A DNA stretch of 64,000 nucleotides from assembly GCF_000711795.1 (NCBI RefSeq), contig NZ_JONH01000002.1, positions 372,001 through 436,000 of the forward strand, written 5' to 3'. A model generated the notes under the pieces. It had not been told where the DNA came from, made no database searches, and saw nothing but the letters and a program-made list of their open reading frames with translations. The stretch comes from Vibrio pacinii DSM 19139 (GTDB lineage: Bacteria > Pseudomonadota > Gammaproteobacteria > Enterobacterales > Vibrionaceae). The position numbers were made by a program, and so were the translations under genes. Positions 28,406-37,455 of this stretch are shown piece after piece (within the stretch, counting starts at the first letter, position 1; every line of letters starts with the position of its first letter).

Positions 28406-30194
28406 GAGTCACCTCCTTAACGCGAGCCAAAGGGTTGGCCAAATCAAAATAGATAACGGCAGGATCTGGGATAGAATTCTCGTTAAAGTTTTGTAGGTAG
28501 CAAAAGAAATTACCTTTGCAGCACAGCGCGTCACTCGAGAGCACATAGCGCAGGCAGAGATCATCTTTTACTCCGCTTTTCAGTAGTGCATCAAGGTGAT
28601 CGTAGAGAATTTCAATTAATTCACTTTCCTCAACATCCAAGTGAGCGCAGATGGCGGAGATAACATTAAAAGTTGAGTTAATGATCAGGTAGTAGGCAAA
28701 GTAGCGGCGTACTTTGTCTTGGTTCCAGTAGTTCTCAAGCGCCTCTTTTTCATCACCGAGTTTATCGCCAAAGCGCTTAAAGGCGAGGTCGGTATAGCCG
28801 GTGCCCTGACAATCGCGGTAGTACATTCCGACCGGGAAGCCATGCTCTAACTGCATCACGATATTTTGCTGGTGGGCAAGAAAGACGATGCCCCAGTTGG
28901 CTTGTAAGTCAAACAGAGGCGCAACAGCATGACGGCAGTATGCATCAAACCAGCGTGTGGCGGCGTGGTGGGTAGGCAGCCCCTGTTGCTCGGCATAGTG
29001 TTTAATGCGTTCGGCCACTAAACTTGCGCCGCCATACGGATTTTGCTGGGTGAGCGTTGCTAGAACCACGGCTTCTTGAGCTGGTTTGTCCATCAGAGGA
29101 TTGTCTCTAAATGCCACAAGACTCTCGTCGATAATCTCGCCGTGGCAATCTTTGAGACCGATAAACGCCGGCTCTTGCATTAGTTGAAAATCTTGACCAT
29201 TACCCAGTTGTTGCGCCAGTTCAGGGTGTTGGAATAAATCGTTGAGTCTTGTGCCACGCAGCACTTCTTTAAACGATAGATTACGAATGGAGTTGGTCAG
29301 TTTAACGCTGAGCGAAAACTTAAGCATGTAAGGTAATCTCGGCGCATATAACGAGCGAGTTGACGAGGTAGGGTACCAAGTGGCGCCCAGTTGGCCGAGG
29401 TTCTCAATTTGCTTAGTGGCGATATAACCTTTAATCGAGGCGTTATCTGCCATGACATGCCACTGCCATGGGTGAACGGGAAGCAATAACCTGTCTTGTT
29501 GCTGTGCGATTTTTAGAGCATCAGCCAGAACGGCATCGTGTGCGACAAGGTCATGTAGGCGTTGAGTAAAACTGATCTCCGCCGAGCTACCTGTTGTCAG
29601 GATCTCTTGATTGACGCTAAGCCAGAACAGTTTGAATTGGCCGCCGAGTTCGGGTGAGTAACGCTTAGCGTCACTCAGGCTAAACTGTTCGCGGCTCTTT
29701 GGTGCTGGGTGGAATGAGTGACCAATCAACAAACCTTGCTCTGCGGTTTTGAAGTCAAGCGGTTGGCTAAATAGCTGTTGTTGATAAGGTGAATGCGCAA
29801 TCGCTTGTGCGGTGTTGTCCAGACTCTCCAAAACTCGATTGGTAAAAATGGCTTTTTGCTCTTCGCTGATAATGCCAACCAGTGCTGGTTCGTTAACGAT
29901 AGTGTCGACAAGTTGTTCTATCGTCAGCGCCGTCACTTCATCGCCGCTGAGTAGCAGGGCTGGGAGCTGGTATTCATGGCTGCCCAAGGCTGAAAAATAG
30001 CGCAGAGGGATATGAAGTGTTTGTGAGTTTGACAGCGACAATTGATACGTATGCTGACCATCGTCACTGCGCAGTAATTGTACTGACTGACTTTCTCTGG
30101 CTAATGAGTTGAGAAAACAAGCGATGGACGCTTGGTTGGTGTCGATTTTATTGGTTGAGCTCTCGAGGTTAAGCCGATCGTTGTTACGATTCAT
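28398..30194 (-). CDS. iucA: NIS synthetase, first aerobactin condensation
   Basis: Joins citrate with one N6-acetyl-N6-hydroxylysine using ATP. The 598-residue product has the family markers IGHSFHPAPKSREQF, LLLPVHPWQWHVM, TSSTRSLYAPRLPYMLKFSL and the C-terminal EHGFPVGMYYRDCQGTGY. It is the first gene of the synthesis operon. The promoter region just upstream carries a near-consensus Fur box. The ATG lies behind AAGAAA, a modest ribosome site. Confidence 0.94.
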   Translation of the reverse strand: MNRNNDRLNLESSTNKIDTNQASIACFLNSLARESQSVQLLRSDDGQHTYQLSLSNSQTLHIPLRYFSALGSHEYQLPALLLSGDEVTALTIEQLVDTIVNEPALVGIISEEQKAIFTNRVLESLDNTAQAIAHSPYQQQLFSQPLDFKTAEQGLLIGHSFHPAPKSREQFSLSDAKRYSPELGGQFKLFWLSVNQEILTTGSSAEISFTQRLHDLVAHDAVLADALKIAQQQDRLLLPVHPWQWHVMADNASIKGYIATKQIENLGQLGATWYPTSSTRSLYAPRLPYMLKFSLSVKLTNSIRNLSFKEVLRGTRLNDLFQHPELAQQLGNGQDFQLMQEPAFIGLKDCHGEIIDESLVAFRDNPLMDKPAQEAVVLATLTQQNPYGGASLVAERIKHYAEQQGLPTHHAATRWFDAYCRHAVAPLFDLQANWGIVFLAHQQNIVMQLEHGFPVGMYYRDCQGTGYTDLAFKRFGDKLGDEKEALENYWNQDKVRRYFAYYLIINSTFNVISAICAHLDVEESELIEILYDHLDALLKSGVKDDLCLRYVLSSDALCCKGNFFCYLQNFNENSIPDPAVIYFDLANPLARVKEVTHA

Positions 30195-30234
30195 TTTCTT
30201 TCTCGTTATGTTATTAATTAAACTGACAAGAGAA

Positions 30235-30249
30235 TGCTAATTATTATCA
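30235..30249. promoter_or_regulatory. Fur box of the iucA promoter
   Basis: On the minus strand TGATAATAATTAGCA fits the Fur 7-1-7 consensus TGATAATnATTATCA at 13 of 14 positions. It is about 40 bases before iucA, well placed to repress the operon under iron-rich conditions. Confidence 0.82.
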
Positions 30250-30385
30250 TTCGTATGATCAACTTGTTTTTGATGATTTAATAAAATTATTTTTACAAAG
30301 GGGAGAAATAATGTGGGTTAAGTATTGCCGTGTGGTTAACAGAAGGTGCTGCGAGGTCACCTTCTGTGGTATCAAATATCTATCG

Positions 30386-32380
30386 TCAACGTCTCATCAG
30401 ATAAAGGAAATAGCCACCGCCGATGAGCGAAGCAAGCAGTCCGGCGGGGAATTGCCAAGGAAACCAGAGGTTGCGTCCGAGCCAGTCAGCTAACACCATG
30501 ACTAGCGCGCCGAGTAGAGCCGCGCTAAGCATTTGCGTTCGCGGTTGATATTGATGCAGCGAGCGCGCCATATGGGGTGCCAGTAAGCCGATAAAACTCA
30601 ATGGACCAATCACGATAGTGCAAAGGGTCGTCAGCGCCGCGACAAGCACGAGCAAGACAAGTCGCACACGAGTCGAGTTAAGGCCAAGGCTGTTCGCGGT
30701 TACTTCTCCCATTTCTATTATGCCAATCCAGCGCTGGAGTAAAAGTGCCACCAGTGCCACAACGCTGACACCGGTCGCAAGGAGATAGATGTCAGACTCG
30801 GCCACTAAATAGGTTGAACCTGACAACCAAGTCAGCAGAGCTGTGGCATTATCATCGCCCGAGCTCATGGCAATGCGTAACAATGCATCTAGTCCAGCAC
30901 TGATGGCGATGCCGGTCAGCAGCAGTTGACTTGGTGCAAAGTGGTGTTTACGACCCATAAACCACAATAAAGCGGTGACCGAAAGTGCGCCTAGTGTGCC
31001 AAAGAGCATCTGTTGCTCTCGCTCTACGGCAACACCTAATAAACTGCCAAGCACCAAGGCTAGTGCGGCGCCTGAGCTTAGCCCGAGGACTTCTGGGCTC
31101 GCCATCGGGTTGTTTGAGACTCGTTGAATGATGGTGCCAGCAAAGGCCAACCCAATTCCGGCGAATAAAGCGGTCATTACTCGTGGTGCGCGCAGTTCAA
31201 GTAGGCTTGGGTTGAAGCTTAAATTCCAGCCTGTTTGGCCCTGGCCTAAGAGTAACGCCAACACTGTCACTGCAATAAGTACCGTCATCATTAATGGCAA
31301 TACGACTTTTGCCTCTATGTTGATGTAGCGTTGGGGCGGTTCCTCGCGGGCGCGAAGCTGCGATTGTAATTGGCTGCGTTGCAGGAGCCATAACAGAAAT
31401 GGGGCGCCGATTAATGCGGTCATTGCACCAGTTGGCAGTAGCGCGCCACCAACGCCAGAAAATGGCTGAATGGCTAAATCGACCATTAACAACATCATGG
31501 CACCAATAAGACCACTGACCATCAATTGAGCCGTTAGTTGCCTGATACCCAATAGCCTTGCGATTGCCGGGGCGACAATACCAATGAAACCAATCAAACC
31601 GACCTCGCTGACCACTGCCGCGGTGATGAATATCGCCAAGCCAAGACAAAGCAGCTTAATCTGTTTGATGTTGATGCCCAAAGAAGAGGCAACATTATCA
31701 CCAAACTGCAGAGCAGACAGTGGACGCTGCAGCACCATCAGCAACAGTGTCGGCACCGCAATTAGTGGCGCAAGAAGCTTAGCGCTGCTCCAGTCATTTT
31801 GATTAAGGGCGCCTGCTCCCCAAACAAAAATGCTGGTTAGCTTTTGTTCGTGCAGCATCAGTAACATGGTGTTCAACGAGCCGAAAAAAAGGCTCACCAC
31901 CATACCGGCCAGAATCATATGTAAAGGCGCAAATCCGCGTTTTGCACTAAGCAGAAAAACCAGTGCCGTCGCCAAGCAGCCGCCCAAAAACGCAGGCACA
32001 AAACTCGGCATTGATAATCCGGCAGGCAGCAGCAATAAGCCAAGCACCATGCCCAATTCAGCGCCAGCGGCAACACCGAGAGTGGTGGGTGACGCGATGG
32101 GATTTCGCAGCACAAACTGCATCACGCAACCGGCTATGGCTAATGCAAAACCACTTAGCAGAGCAACAGTGAGTCTAGGTAAATAGGTCAGGTAGGTAAT
32201 CAAATGTTGGTAATTACCTTGGTCGAAGTGCCATAAGGTGTCCCAAATTAGCGTGATACCTTGTGAGTATGGGGCGGTGATGTGCAAAAGGGTGCCAACA
32301 AGACACGCCATGGCTACCAACAACAAAGCGGTAGTGGGAAACTTAATTGGGTGTGAGCGAAGGAGGTTAGTGCTACTCAT
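30386..32380 (-). CDS. fhuB: FhuB-type double permease for ferric hydroxamate uptake
   Basis: Inner-membrane permease of 664 residues made of two tandem FecCD-like halves (about 1-330 and 345-660). That fused form is typical of FhuB and differs from single-unit BtuC/FepD types. Each half has the family stretch: GCVMQFVLRNPIASPTTLGVAAGAELG in the first and GTIIQRVSNNPMASPEVLGLSSGAALA in the second (quoted here for position, at about residues 65 and 425). It imports the siderophore delivered by the FhuD-like protein. Its start overlaps the fhuD stop by 4 bases. From memory, Vibrio aerobactin clusters name such genes vatCDB or matCDB. A hairpin without a T-run lies 20 bases past the stop. Confidence 0.9.
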   Translation of the reverse strand: MSSTNLLRSHPIKFPTTALLLVAMACLVGTLLHITAPYSQGITLIWDTLWHFDQGNYQHLITYLTYLPRLTVALLSGFALAIAGCVMQFVLRNPIASPTTLGVAAGAELGMVLGLLLLPAGLSMPSFVPAFLGGCLATALVFLLSAKRGFAPLHMILAGMVVSLFFGSLNTMLLMLHEQKLTSIFVWGAGALNQNDWSSAKLLAPLIAVPTLLLMVLQRPLSALQFGDNVASSLGINIKQIKLLCLGLAIFITAAVVSEVGLIGFIGIVAPAIARLLGIRQLTAQLMVSGLIGAMMLLMVDLAIQPFSGVGGALLPTGAMTALIGAPFLLWLLQRSQLQSQLRAREEPPQRYINIEAKVVLPLMMTVLIAVTVLALLLGQGQTGWNLSFNPSLLELRAPRVMTALFAGIGLAFAGTIIQRVSNNPMASPEVLGLSSGAALALVLGSLLGVAVEREQQMLFGTLGALSVTALLWFMGRKHHFAPSQLLLTGIAISAGLDALLRIAMSSGDDNATALLTWLSGSTYLVAESDIYLLATGVSVVALVALLLQRWIGIIEMGEVTANSLGLNSTRVRLVLLVLVAALTTLCTIVIGPLSFIGLLAPHMARSLHQYQPRTQMLSAALLGALVMVLADWLGRNLWFPWQFPAGLLASLIGGGYFLYLMRR

Positions 32381-33291
32381 GGTTGTGCGGTTAATGGCTG
32401 GGCTGTCGTTAGTAGCTGAGTAATATGATCGCTAAATCGCTGCGCGGCAATCAAACCGCCGAATGTCCAGATAGGCGGAAGTTCATAGACGGACTCACTG
32501 CGCGTAAATTGCATCGCTTGCCATAGCGCCGAGCTTTGCAGAGATTGGCGCAACTGTGGTTGAACTGGGCCAAAAATAATCACACTGCTTTGCTGATGTT
32601 CAGCGAGTTTTTCCACTGCCGTGGTGGTAAATCCCCATAAATTGGTTGTCTCTTGCCAATCATTACTCAAGCCCATTGCTGAGGCAGTGGCGTCAGCTAA
32701 CGAACCTTGACTGTGAATACGCAGTGTTTTGTCATTGATAAAGCGTGCAAAGAGCAAGTTTTTCTGTGCCTTATCATGAGCGCGAATTTTTTCACCGTTG
32801 GCGCCGAGCAAGGCATAGGTTTGCTTGATCACTTGCTCAGCTTGTGGGGTTTTATCGAGTAATACTGCCAAAGAGCGTGTCACTGACTCGGCAGCATTAA
32901 GTGGCTGCTTTTGTTCACTGTACAGGGTAAAAACCACCACTGGGGCAATGTTGCTGAGTTGTTGATACGCCGCCGCCATGTGTTTACTGATCAAAATAAC
33001 ATCGGGCTTTAGCTCGCTCAGCAGCTCTATATTAGGTTCACGTCGCGAACCCACGTTGATCACACTCGAATTGATCTTGGGTTCGACGACCCACTGATTA
33101 TAGCCTTGTACGTCGGCTACGCCTTGAAGTTCGACACCTAAACTGAGTACCGTTTCGGTTAATGCCCAGTCGAGAGCAACGACTTTTTTCGGTGGACTAT
33201 CAAATGAAGCAATGCCCATTTCATGTTCAATATCAAAAGCGTACGCCTTAAATGCCATGACTGAGACCAGTATGATAACAATGGTTTTCAC
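32377..33291 (-). CDS. fhuD: FhuD-type periplasmic siderophore-binding protein
   Basis: Class III binding protein of 304 residues with a signal peptide (MKTIVIILVSVMAFKAYA). Family stretches seen are VVALDWALTETVLSLGVELQGVAD (at about 38-61), ELLSELKPDVILISKHM and PPIWTFGGLIAAQRF near the end, close in plan to E. coli FhuD. It is placed between the ATPase and permease genes, with a 4-base overlap to the latter. It should capture ferric aerobactin after IutA. A wider hydroxamate range is possible, as for E. coli FhuD. Confidence 0.9.
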   Translation of the reverse strand: MKTIVIILVSVMAFKAYAFDIEHEMGIASFDSPPKKVVALDWALTETVLSLGVELQGVADVQGYNQWVVEPKINSSVINVGSRREPNIELLSELKPDVILISKHMAAAYQQLSNIAPVVVFTLYSEQKQPLNAAESVTRSLAVLLDKTPQAEQVIKQTYALLGANGEKIRAHDKAQKNLLFARFINDKTLRIHSQGSLADATASAMGLSNDWQETTNLWGFTTTAVEKLAEHQQSSVIIFGPVQPQLRQSLQSSALWQAMQFTRSESVYELPPIWTFGGLIAAQRFSDHITQLLTTAQPLTAQP

Positions 33292-33313
33292 AACAGATTC
33301 CTTCTACTTGTTG

Positions 33314-34081
33314 TTAAGGGATATAACTAATAGGTTGACCAGTATGTGGATGGGGAAAGAGCGCCAGTTCCATGCCGTAGATTTGCATTAAGGTATCGCG
33401 ATTCATTAATTGGGCGGGTGAACCATTGGCAATGACGCGGCCTGAATGCAAGGCAACTAAGTAATCGCTGAACTTTGCCGCCATATTGACGTCATGCAGT
33501 ACCATAATCACGGTCAGATTTAAGCTCAAATTCAGCTCGCGTATGAGACTCAGTAGTTCATGTTGGTGGGCCACATCAAGCGCGGAGGTTGGCTCATCGA
33601 GTAACAACGTTTTGCTTTGCTGAGCGAGCAACATCGCAACCCAAGCTCGCTGTCTTTCCCCTCCTGAAAGGGTCGCAACAAAGCGCTCGGCAAACGCACT
33701 TAAACCGACTTTAGCAATCGCGTCGTCAACAATGGCGTAGTCTTGCTTATCATAGCGGCCAAATGCCCCTTTCCACGGGTAACGGCCAAAACAGACTAAT
33801 TCTCGCACGGTAACGCCATCAGTCAGCGGTGGATGCTGTGGTAAATAGGCGACTTGGTGAGCAAACTCAATATTGCTTAACGCGGCAACTGGTTGATGGT
33901 TATACAGAACGTGACCATTTGTCGGTGTGTTTTGCCGGCTCAGTAGCTTGATTAAGGTTGATTTACCACAACCATTGTGACCGAGCAGTGTCGTGACTTT
34001 ACCCGGCTCAAAAGTCAGATTGGTGGCAGAGAGAATCGTTTTATTTTCAATGCTAAATGAGGCGTCGACCAGTCGAAACAT
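33314..34081 (-). CDS. fhuC: FhuC-type ATPase of the siderophore importer
   Basis: Cytoplasmic ABC ATPase of 255 residues with all motifs intact: Walker A LLGHNGCGKSTLIK (about 33-46), Q-loop AYLPQHPP, signature LSGGERQRAWVAMLLAQQ, Walker B TLLLDEPTSALD and the switch His in VLHDVNMA. It is the first gene of the fhuC-fhuD-fhuB direction and diverges from the MFS exporter gene over a short region with a Fur-like box, so both are probably iron-repressed together. Confidence 0.92.
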   Translation of the reverse strand: MFRLVDASFSIENKTILSATNLTFEPGKVTTLLGHNGCGKSTLIKLLSRQNTPTNGHVLYNHQPVAALSNIEFAHQVAYLPQHPPLTDGVTVRELVCFGRYPWKGAFGRYDKQDYAIVDDAIAKVGLSAFAERFVATLSGGERQRAWVAMLLAQQSKTLLLDEPTSALDVAHQHELLSLIRELNLSLNLTVIMVLHDVNMAAKFSDYLVALHSGRVIANGSPAQLMNRDTLMQIYGMELALFPHPHTGQPISYIP

Positions 34082-34141
34082 AATGCAATAGACAGTTGAG
34101 TTATTGGTTACAAGTCGTTAATGTTACCACAATAGAATAGC

Positions 34142-34164
34142 AATGATAATTGTTTTCATTATCA
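34142..34164. promoter_or_regulatory. Fur box shared by the divergent fhuC and MFS genes
   Basis: AATGATAATTGTTTTCATTATCA. Its first 15 bases from TGATAAT fit the 7-1-7 Fur consensus at 12 of 14 positions, and a second overlapping half-site ends in ATTATCA. It lies about 60 bases before fhuC and 65 before the chosen MFS start. Confidence 0.72.
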
Positions 34165-34229
34165 ATAATTGTGTTAATAAAACCATCAGCAATGATGGCC
34201 TTTTCAGCTTAATAGCGGCGACTCTCATT

Positions 34230-35438
34230 ATGTCTCTTATAAAAAACCACTCCTTTCAGCTTGGCATTATTGGCTCGGCGGCAGCGTTAATGGGTATTGG
34301 ACAAAACGGTCTGTTAGTCTCGTTACCTTTTTTGGTCGAGCAATCAGCGTTTGATCTTCCGACTTGGTCTATCCTCATCGCGTTAGGCAGTTTTATCTTC
34401 TTACCTTCGGCGCCATTTTGGGGCAGAGTGAGTGACCGACATGGTCCGAAACGTGTTGTCGTGCAGGCGCTGTGTGGTATGGCATTCAGTTTCGCATTGT
34501 TGGCGCTATTTGCGATGATGAGCCAAGGTGCTTCGGCATGGCTAGTCTGGTGTTTAGTTGGCCTAGTGGTCGCGCGTATCATTTATGGCGCAACGGTTTC
34601 GGGCATGGTGCCAGCCAGTCAACACTGGGCGATTTTACTCTGTGGTGAGCAACATCGCCTGCAAGCCATCACTTGCGTTAGCATTGGATTAAGCACTGGG
34701 CGTTTGGTTGGTCCGGTTCTCGCCATTGTCGCGCTTAAAGTCTCGCCGTTCGCCCCTTTGGTGGTCATGATTTTGCTACCCGTGATCGTTTTGTGCGCTG
34801 CGCTTTTCTTACCTTCCCCAACGCTGTTAAATCAACACTCTGGTGCGCCATCATCACTGCCCTGGTTACCAAGCAGAAAAATATGGCGTTTTTTATCGAG
34901 TGGGTTGTTGTTGTGTTGCGCAATCGCCTTGCTGCAATACAGCTTCTCACCTTTGATTGGGTCGTTGACCGCTTGGTCGACGAGTCAAATTAGTGATGCG
35001 ATTGGTTTGTTACTCACTCTTAGCGCGGCTTGTACGTTCGCCACTCAAGTGGCCGTGATTAAGAAAAAGAAAATGAGTCCAGAGCAGATGTATCGTTTGG
35101 GATCTGCGCTATTTGTAAGCGGTTTAGCCCTGTTTCTTGTCCCTTACATTTGGCTATTTGCTGCGGCGATGATATTGACCGCGTGTGGTGCGGCTTTGTT
35201 GGTCCCGGCGTATACGTCTGCCGCGACCGCCCAACATGCCAATGCGCCCGGAGCCGTTGCGGGCTATATCTCGATGTCGCATACGCTAGGTTACGGATTT
35301 GCCTCACTGTTGGCTTTTACGGCGACACTTTCACCGAATTATCCAATTTATTTGTGTGTGTTATTTGCTGCGATGATCAGTTGGAGTGCCTTTTCATCTC
35401 CCGGTAAAACCACAACCAATATTCAAGTCACGCGTTAA
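34230..35438 (+). CDS. MFS transporter, probable aerobactin exporter
   Basis: Inner-membrane carrier of 402 residues with about twelve hydrophobic spans. Seen is the MFS loop-2 motif WGRVSDRHGPKRVV after the second span. It lies inside the aerobactin island and diverges from fhuC with a Fur-like box between, so siderophore export is the likely role (inference from context). The frame is open back to 34143, but that part would code through the Fur box. I take the ATG at 34230 (MSLIKNHSFQL), which opens directly onto the first membrane span. Its stop overlaps the convergent fhuF stop by 4 bases. Confidence 0.85.
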   Translation: MSLIKNHSFQLGIIGSAAALMGIGQNGLLVSLPFLVEQSAFDLPTWSILIALGSFIFLPSAPFWGRVSDRHGPKRVVVQALCGMAFSFALLALFAMMSQGASAWLVWCLVGLVVARIIYGATVSGMVPASQHWAILLCGEQHRLQAITCVSIGLSTGRLVGPVLAIVALKVSPFAPLVVMILLPVIVLCAALFLPSPTLLNQHSGAPSSLPWLPSRKIWRFLSSGLLLCCAIALLQYSFSPLIGSLTAWSTSQISDAIGLLLTLSAACTFATQVAVIKKKKMSPEQMYRLGSALFVSGLALFLVPYIWLFAAAMILTACGAALLVPAYTSAATAQHANAPGAVAGYISMSHTLGYGFASLLAFTATLSPNYPIYLCVLFAAMISWSAFSSPGKTTTNIQVTR

Positions 35439-36160
35439 ACTTTATTTTCCGGATGCCTTGGGCAGTTGCGACACAGCGCCCGACCTTGGCATTTGTATAC
35501 TAAACAACAGCTGGTTCTCACTAAGGTTAGGCTGTGGTTGTCTGCATTGTAGCTCAACGAGTTAATCAGTTTGGCTGGCAGACCGCATGCGTCAAGCCAC
35601 CGCTGGCCTTGTTCAACAAGATATTGTTCAGAAAGGTGAGGATAGTAGTGGCTTAGTTTAACTAAGCAGCCAAGAATGCCGTCGGCAAACAGGTGGTTGG
35701 TAAAGCCGGGACGAATTCGAGTCCACTGACTCATTTCATCACGGAAATAGTCAAATAGCTCAACCAATTGCTTGCCAGCTTGTGTGATCAGCGTTTGCTC
35801 AGGGCCTTGTAGACGCGCTAGTGAAGTAAAATGAAACCCGCTCACAAAGTCCGTTTTTATGTTTTGCGTCATGCTTGATAGCGGCGGTAATCCTCGACAG
35901 GAGTATATGGCGACAAACGCCACATAGATCGGCTGCCAACACAATAAGGTCCAAGTGCGGGTTAACCAATAGGCTGATCCCGCTTCAGGATGGGCCGATT
36001 GCAAATTGTTATATAAGGTTTGAATACACGCTGAGCTCGGTTGGCCGAGGCCAATCAACGACGCTGTTTGCAACTCGTTTGGCTCGATTTGACCCTCTAG
36101 ATAAGGAGTCACCCGTCGTGAATGTTCAAATAGCGTTTCAAAAAATGCGTGCTCTGTCAT
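35435..36160 (-). CDS. fhuF: FhuF-type siderophore-iron reductase
   Basis: Cytoplasmic [2Fe-2S] protein of 241 residues that frees iron by reducing the ferric siderophore. The C-terminus has the FhuF cluster motif exactly: two adjacent Cys, ten residues, Cys, two residues, Cys (CCLVYKCQGRALCRNC). It has its own promoter with a Fur-like box and points toward the exporter. Together with iut/iuc/fhu genes it completes the cycle from synthesis to iron release. Confidence 0.88.
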   Translation of the reverse strand: MTEHAFFETLFEHSRRVTPYLEGQIEPNELQTASLIGLGQPSSACIQTLYNNLQSAHPEAGSAYWLTRTWTLLCWQPIYVAFVAIYSCRGLPPLSSMTQNIKTDFVSGFHFTSLARLQGPEQTLITQAGKQLVELFDYFRDEMSQWTRIRPGFTNHLFADGILGCLVKLSHYYPHLSEQYLVEQGQRWLDACGLPAKLINSLSYNADNHSLTLVRTSCCLVYKCQGRALCRNCPRHPENKV

Positions 36161-36218
36161 GGCGAGAAGCTCTTAACATCTATTCGTGCCAGCAGCTTAA
36201 TAAAATATCAGTATTGTT

Positions 36219-36237
36219 GCAATTGGTTATCATTACC
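36219..36237. promoter_or_regulatory. Fur-like box of the fhuF promoter
   Basis: Read on the minus strand, GGTAATGATAACCAATTGC matches 14 of 19 bases of the classical Fur box GATAATGATAATCATTATC. It is about 60 bases upstream of fhuF. Confidence 0.6.
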
Positions 36238-36253
36238 ATTTTGACGGGGTAAT

Positions 36254-36280
36254 AAAAAAGCGACCCCAAATAGGTCGCTT
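36254..36280 (-). terminator. Intrinsic terminator after popT
   Basis: AAGCGACC / GGTCGCTT stem with a 7-base loop, then a run of T on the minus strand, 19 bases past the popT stop. Confidence 0.88.
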
Positions 36281-36298
36281 GATCAAACTAACCAGTGA

Positions 36299-37219
36299 TT
36301 AGACCTCGTGACGCTCAGCATACTTTTCGAGCCCAAGAACTAAGCCTATCGCACACAACATACACACAATCGCTAAACCTAATTGTGAAGGCTGAGAGGT
36401 GATAGTTTCGAAATCAAATGGGGTTAAATTGTGTTCCACTAGAGGCACTTGTTCCCCTTTCGAGTTGATACGCCAACTGATGGTTTCTTTCCACGGCCAA
36501 ATTTTCGGTAATGTGCCTAACATCAAGCCAGTTAGAAATACTAATGTCAGATCGCGAAAGCGTTTCAGTAACCAAGAGAGTACATGAGAAAAGCTCAGCA
36601 GGCCGATCACACAACCGCAGAGAAACAGTGCCAAAATGCTTATATCAAGCGACTTCACTGCGCCGAGCACAGGCGTATACATGCCGATTAGCAGTAAGAT
36701 AAAACTGCCCGAGATACCGGGTAAAATCATGGCGCAAATAGCAATGCCTCCGGCTAATAGAACATTGAGACTGGTTGGTTCAAGTTGGAGCGGATTGAGA
36801 ATCGTAATGCTATAAGCGAACGCGATACCCAGCAGCAGCATCACCGCGCGGTTAAAGCTTCTTTGTTCAATCTGCTTGAGCATGTGAAACACAGAGACAA
36901 GGATCAAACCAAAAAAGAATGACCACAACGGGATAGGGTGGGTCACGAGTAACCAAGAAATCAGCTTGGCCAGTGTCGCAATGCTGGTAAACACCCCACC
37001 AAAGAGCGCCAGTAAGAATCTACCGTTGATGTGATTGAATGCGGCTTTAAATCCTTCGCGCTTCCAGATGCCAATGACATTGGGGTTAATGCGACGAATA
37101 CTTTCCAGCAAAGTATCATAAATACCGGTAATAAAGGCGATAGTACCGCCAGAAACACCAGGGACGACATCCGCCGCTCCCATGGCCATACCTTTAAGAA
37201 ACGTAGAAAAATAGTTCAT
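36299..37219 (-). CDS. popT: DUF368 membrane protein, undecaprenyl-phosphate translocase PopT
   Basis: Polytopic inner-membrane protein of 306 residues. The DUF368 signature is at the N-terminus (KGMAMGAADVVPGVSGGTIA, about 9-28) with a second glycine-rich repeat PGISGSFILLLIGMY near 165. The family was shown to recycle the lipid carrier C55-P across the membrane for cell-wall synthesis, with V. cholerae as one of the model species (established knowledge). It stands alone and has its own terminator. It is divergent from the Qrr RNA gene. Confidence 0.9.
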   Translation of the reverse strand: MNYFSTFLKGMAMGAADVVPGVSGGTIAFITGIYDTLLESIRRINPNVIGIWKREGFKAAFNHINGRFLLALFGGVFTSIATLAKLISWLLVTHPIPLWSFFFGLILVSVFHMLKQIEQRSFNRAVMLLLGIAFAYSITILNPLQLEPTSLNVLLAGGIAICAMILPGISGSFILLLIGMYTPVLGAVKSLDISILALFLCGCVIGLLSFSHVLSWLLKRFRDLTLVFLTGLMLGTLPKIWPWKETISWRINSKGEQVPLVEHNLTPFDFETITSQPSQLGLAIVCMLCAIGLVLGLEKYAERHEV

Positions 37220-37340
37220 GATGACTGAGTCGTTAAAATAAGTGGGTTGAGTATATCGACTCTGAGTTTGAAAATGTATGAAAAATCAACGTTGATAAAA
37301 CTGTTTATAAGAGTCTGGTTTAATATAATTTTGCGAAAAT

Positions 37341-37353
37341 TTGCAAAATGCAA
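37341..37353. promoter_or_regulatory. LuxO-type enhancer site upstream of qrr
   Basis: TTGCAAAATGCAA, a perfect match to the LuxO palindrome TTGCA-W3-TGCAA, about 78 bases before the sigma-54 -24 element. A second palindrome, ATGCAAT-N6-ATTGCAT at 37348-37367, overlaps it, and a weaker half-site TTGCATTTTG follows. Confidence 0.8.
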
Positions 37354-37428
37354 TTTTCATATTGCATTTTGATACGGTTTTTTGACCTAATAATGCGGCA
37401 CAAGACTAAGAAACCCTACTTTTTATAG

Positions 37429-37445
37429 TTGGCACGCAACCTGCA
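37429..37445 (+). promoter_or_regulatory. Sigma-54 promoter of qrr
   Basis: TTGGCACGCAACCTGCA has the obligatory GG (-24) and GC (-12) at exactly ten bases spacing and fits TTGGCACG-N4-TTGCA at all but one position. It lies about 12 bases before the start of the Qrr homology. Confidence 0.9.
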
Positions 37446-37455
37446 TTAATTAGTT

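Noticed and set aside
30339..30367. Terminator after fhuB
   Set aside because: The stem ACAGAAGGTG / CACCTTCTGT is perfect, but no T-run follows in the fhuB direction; it may be only a stabilising hairpin.
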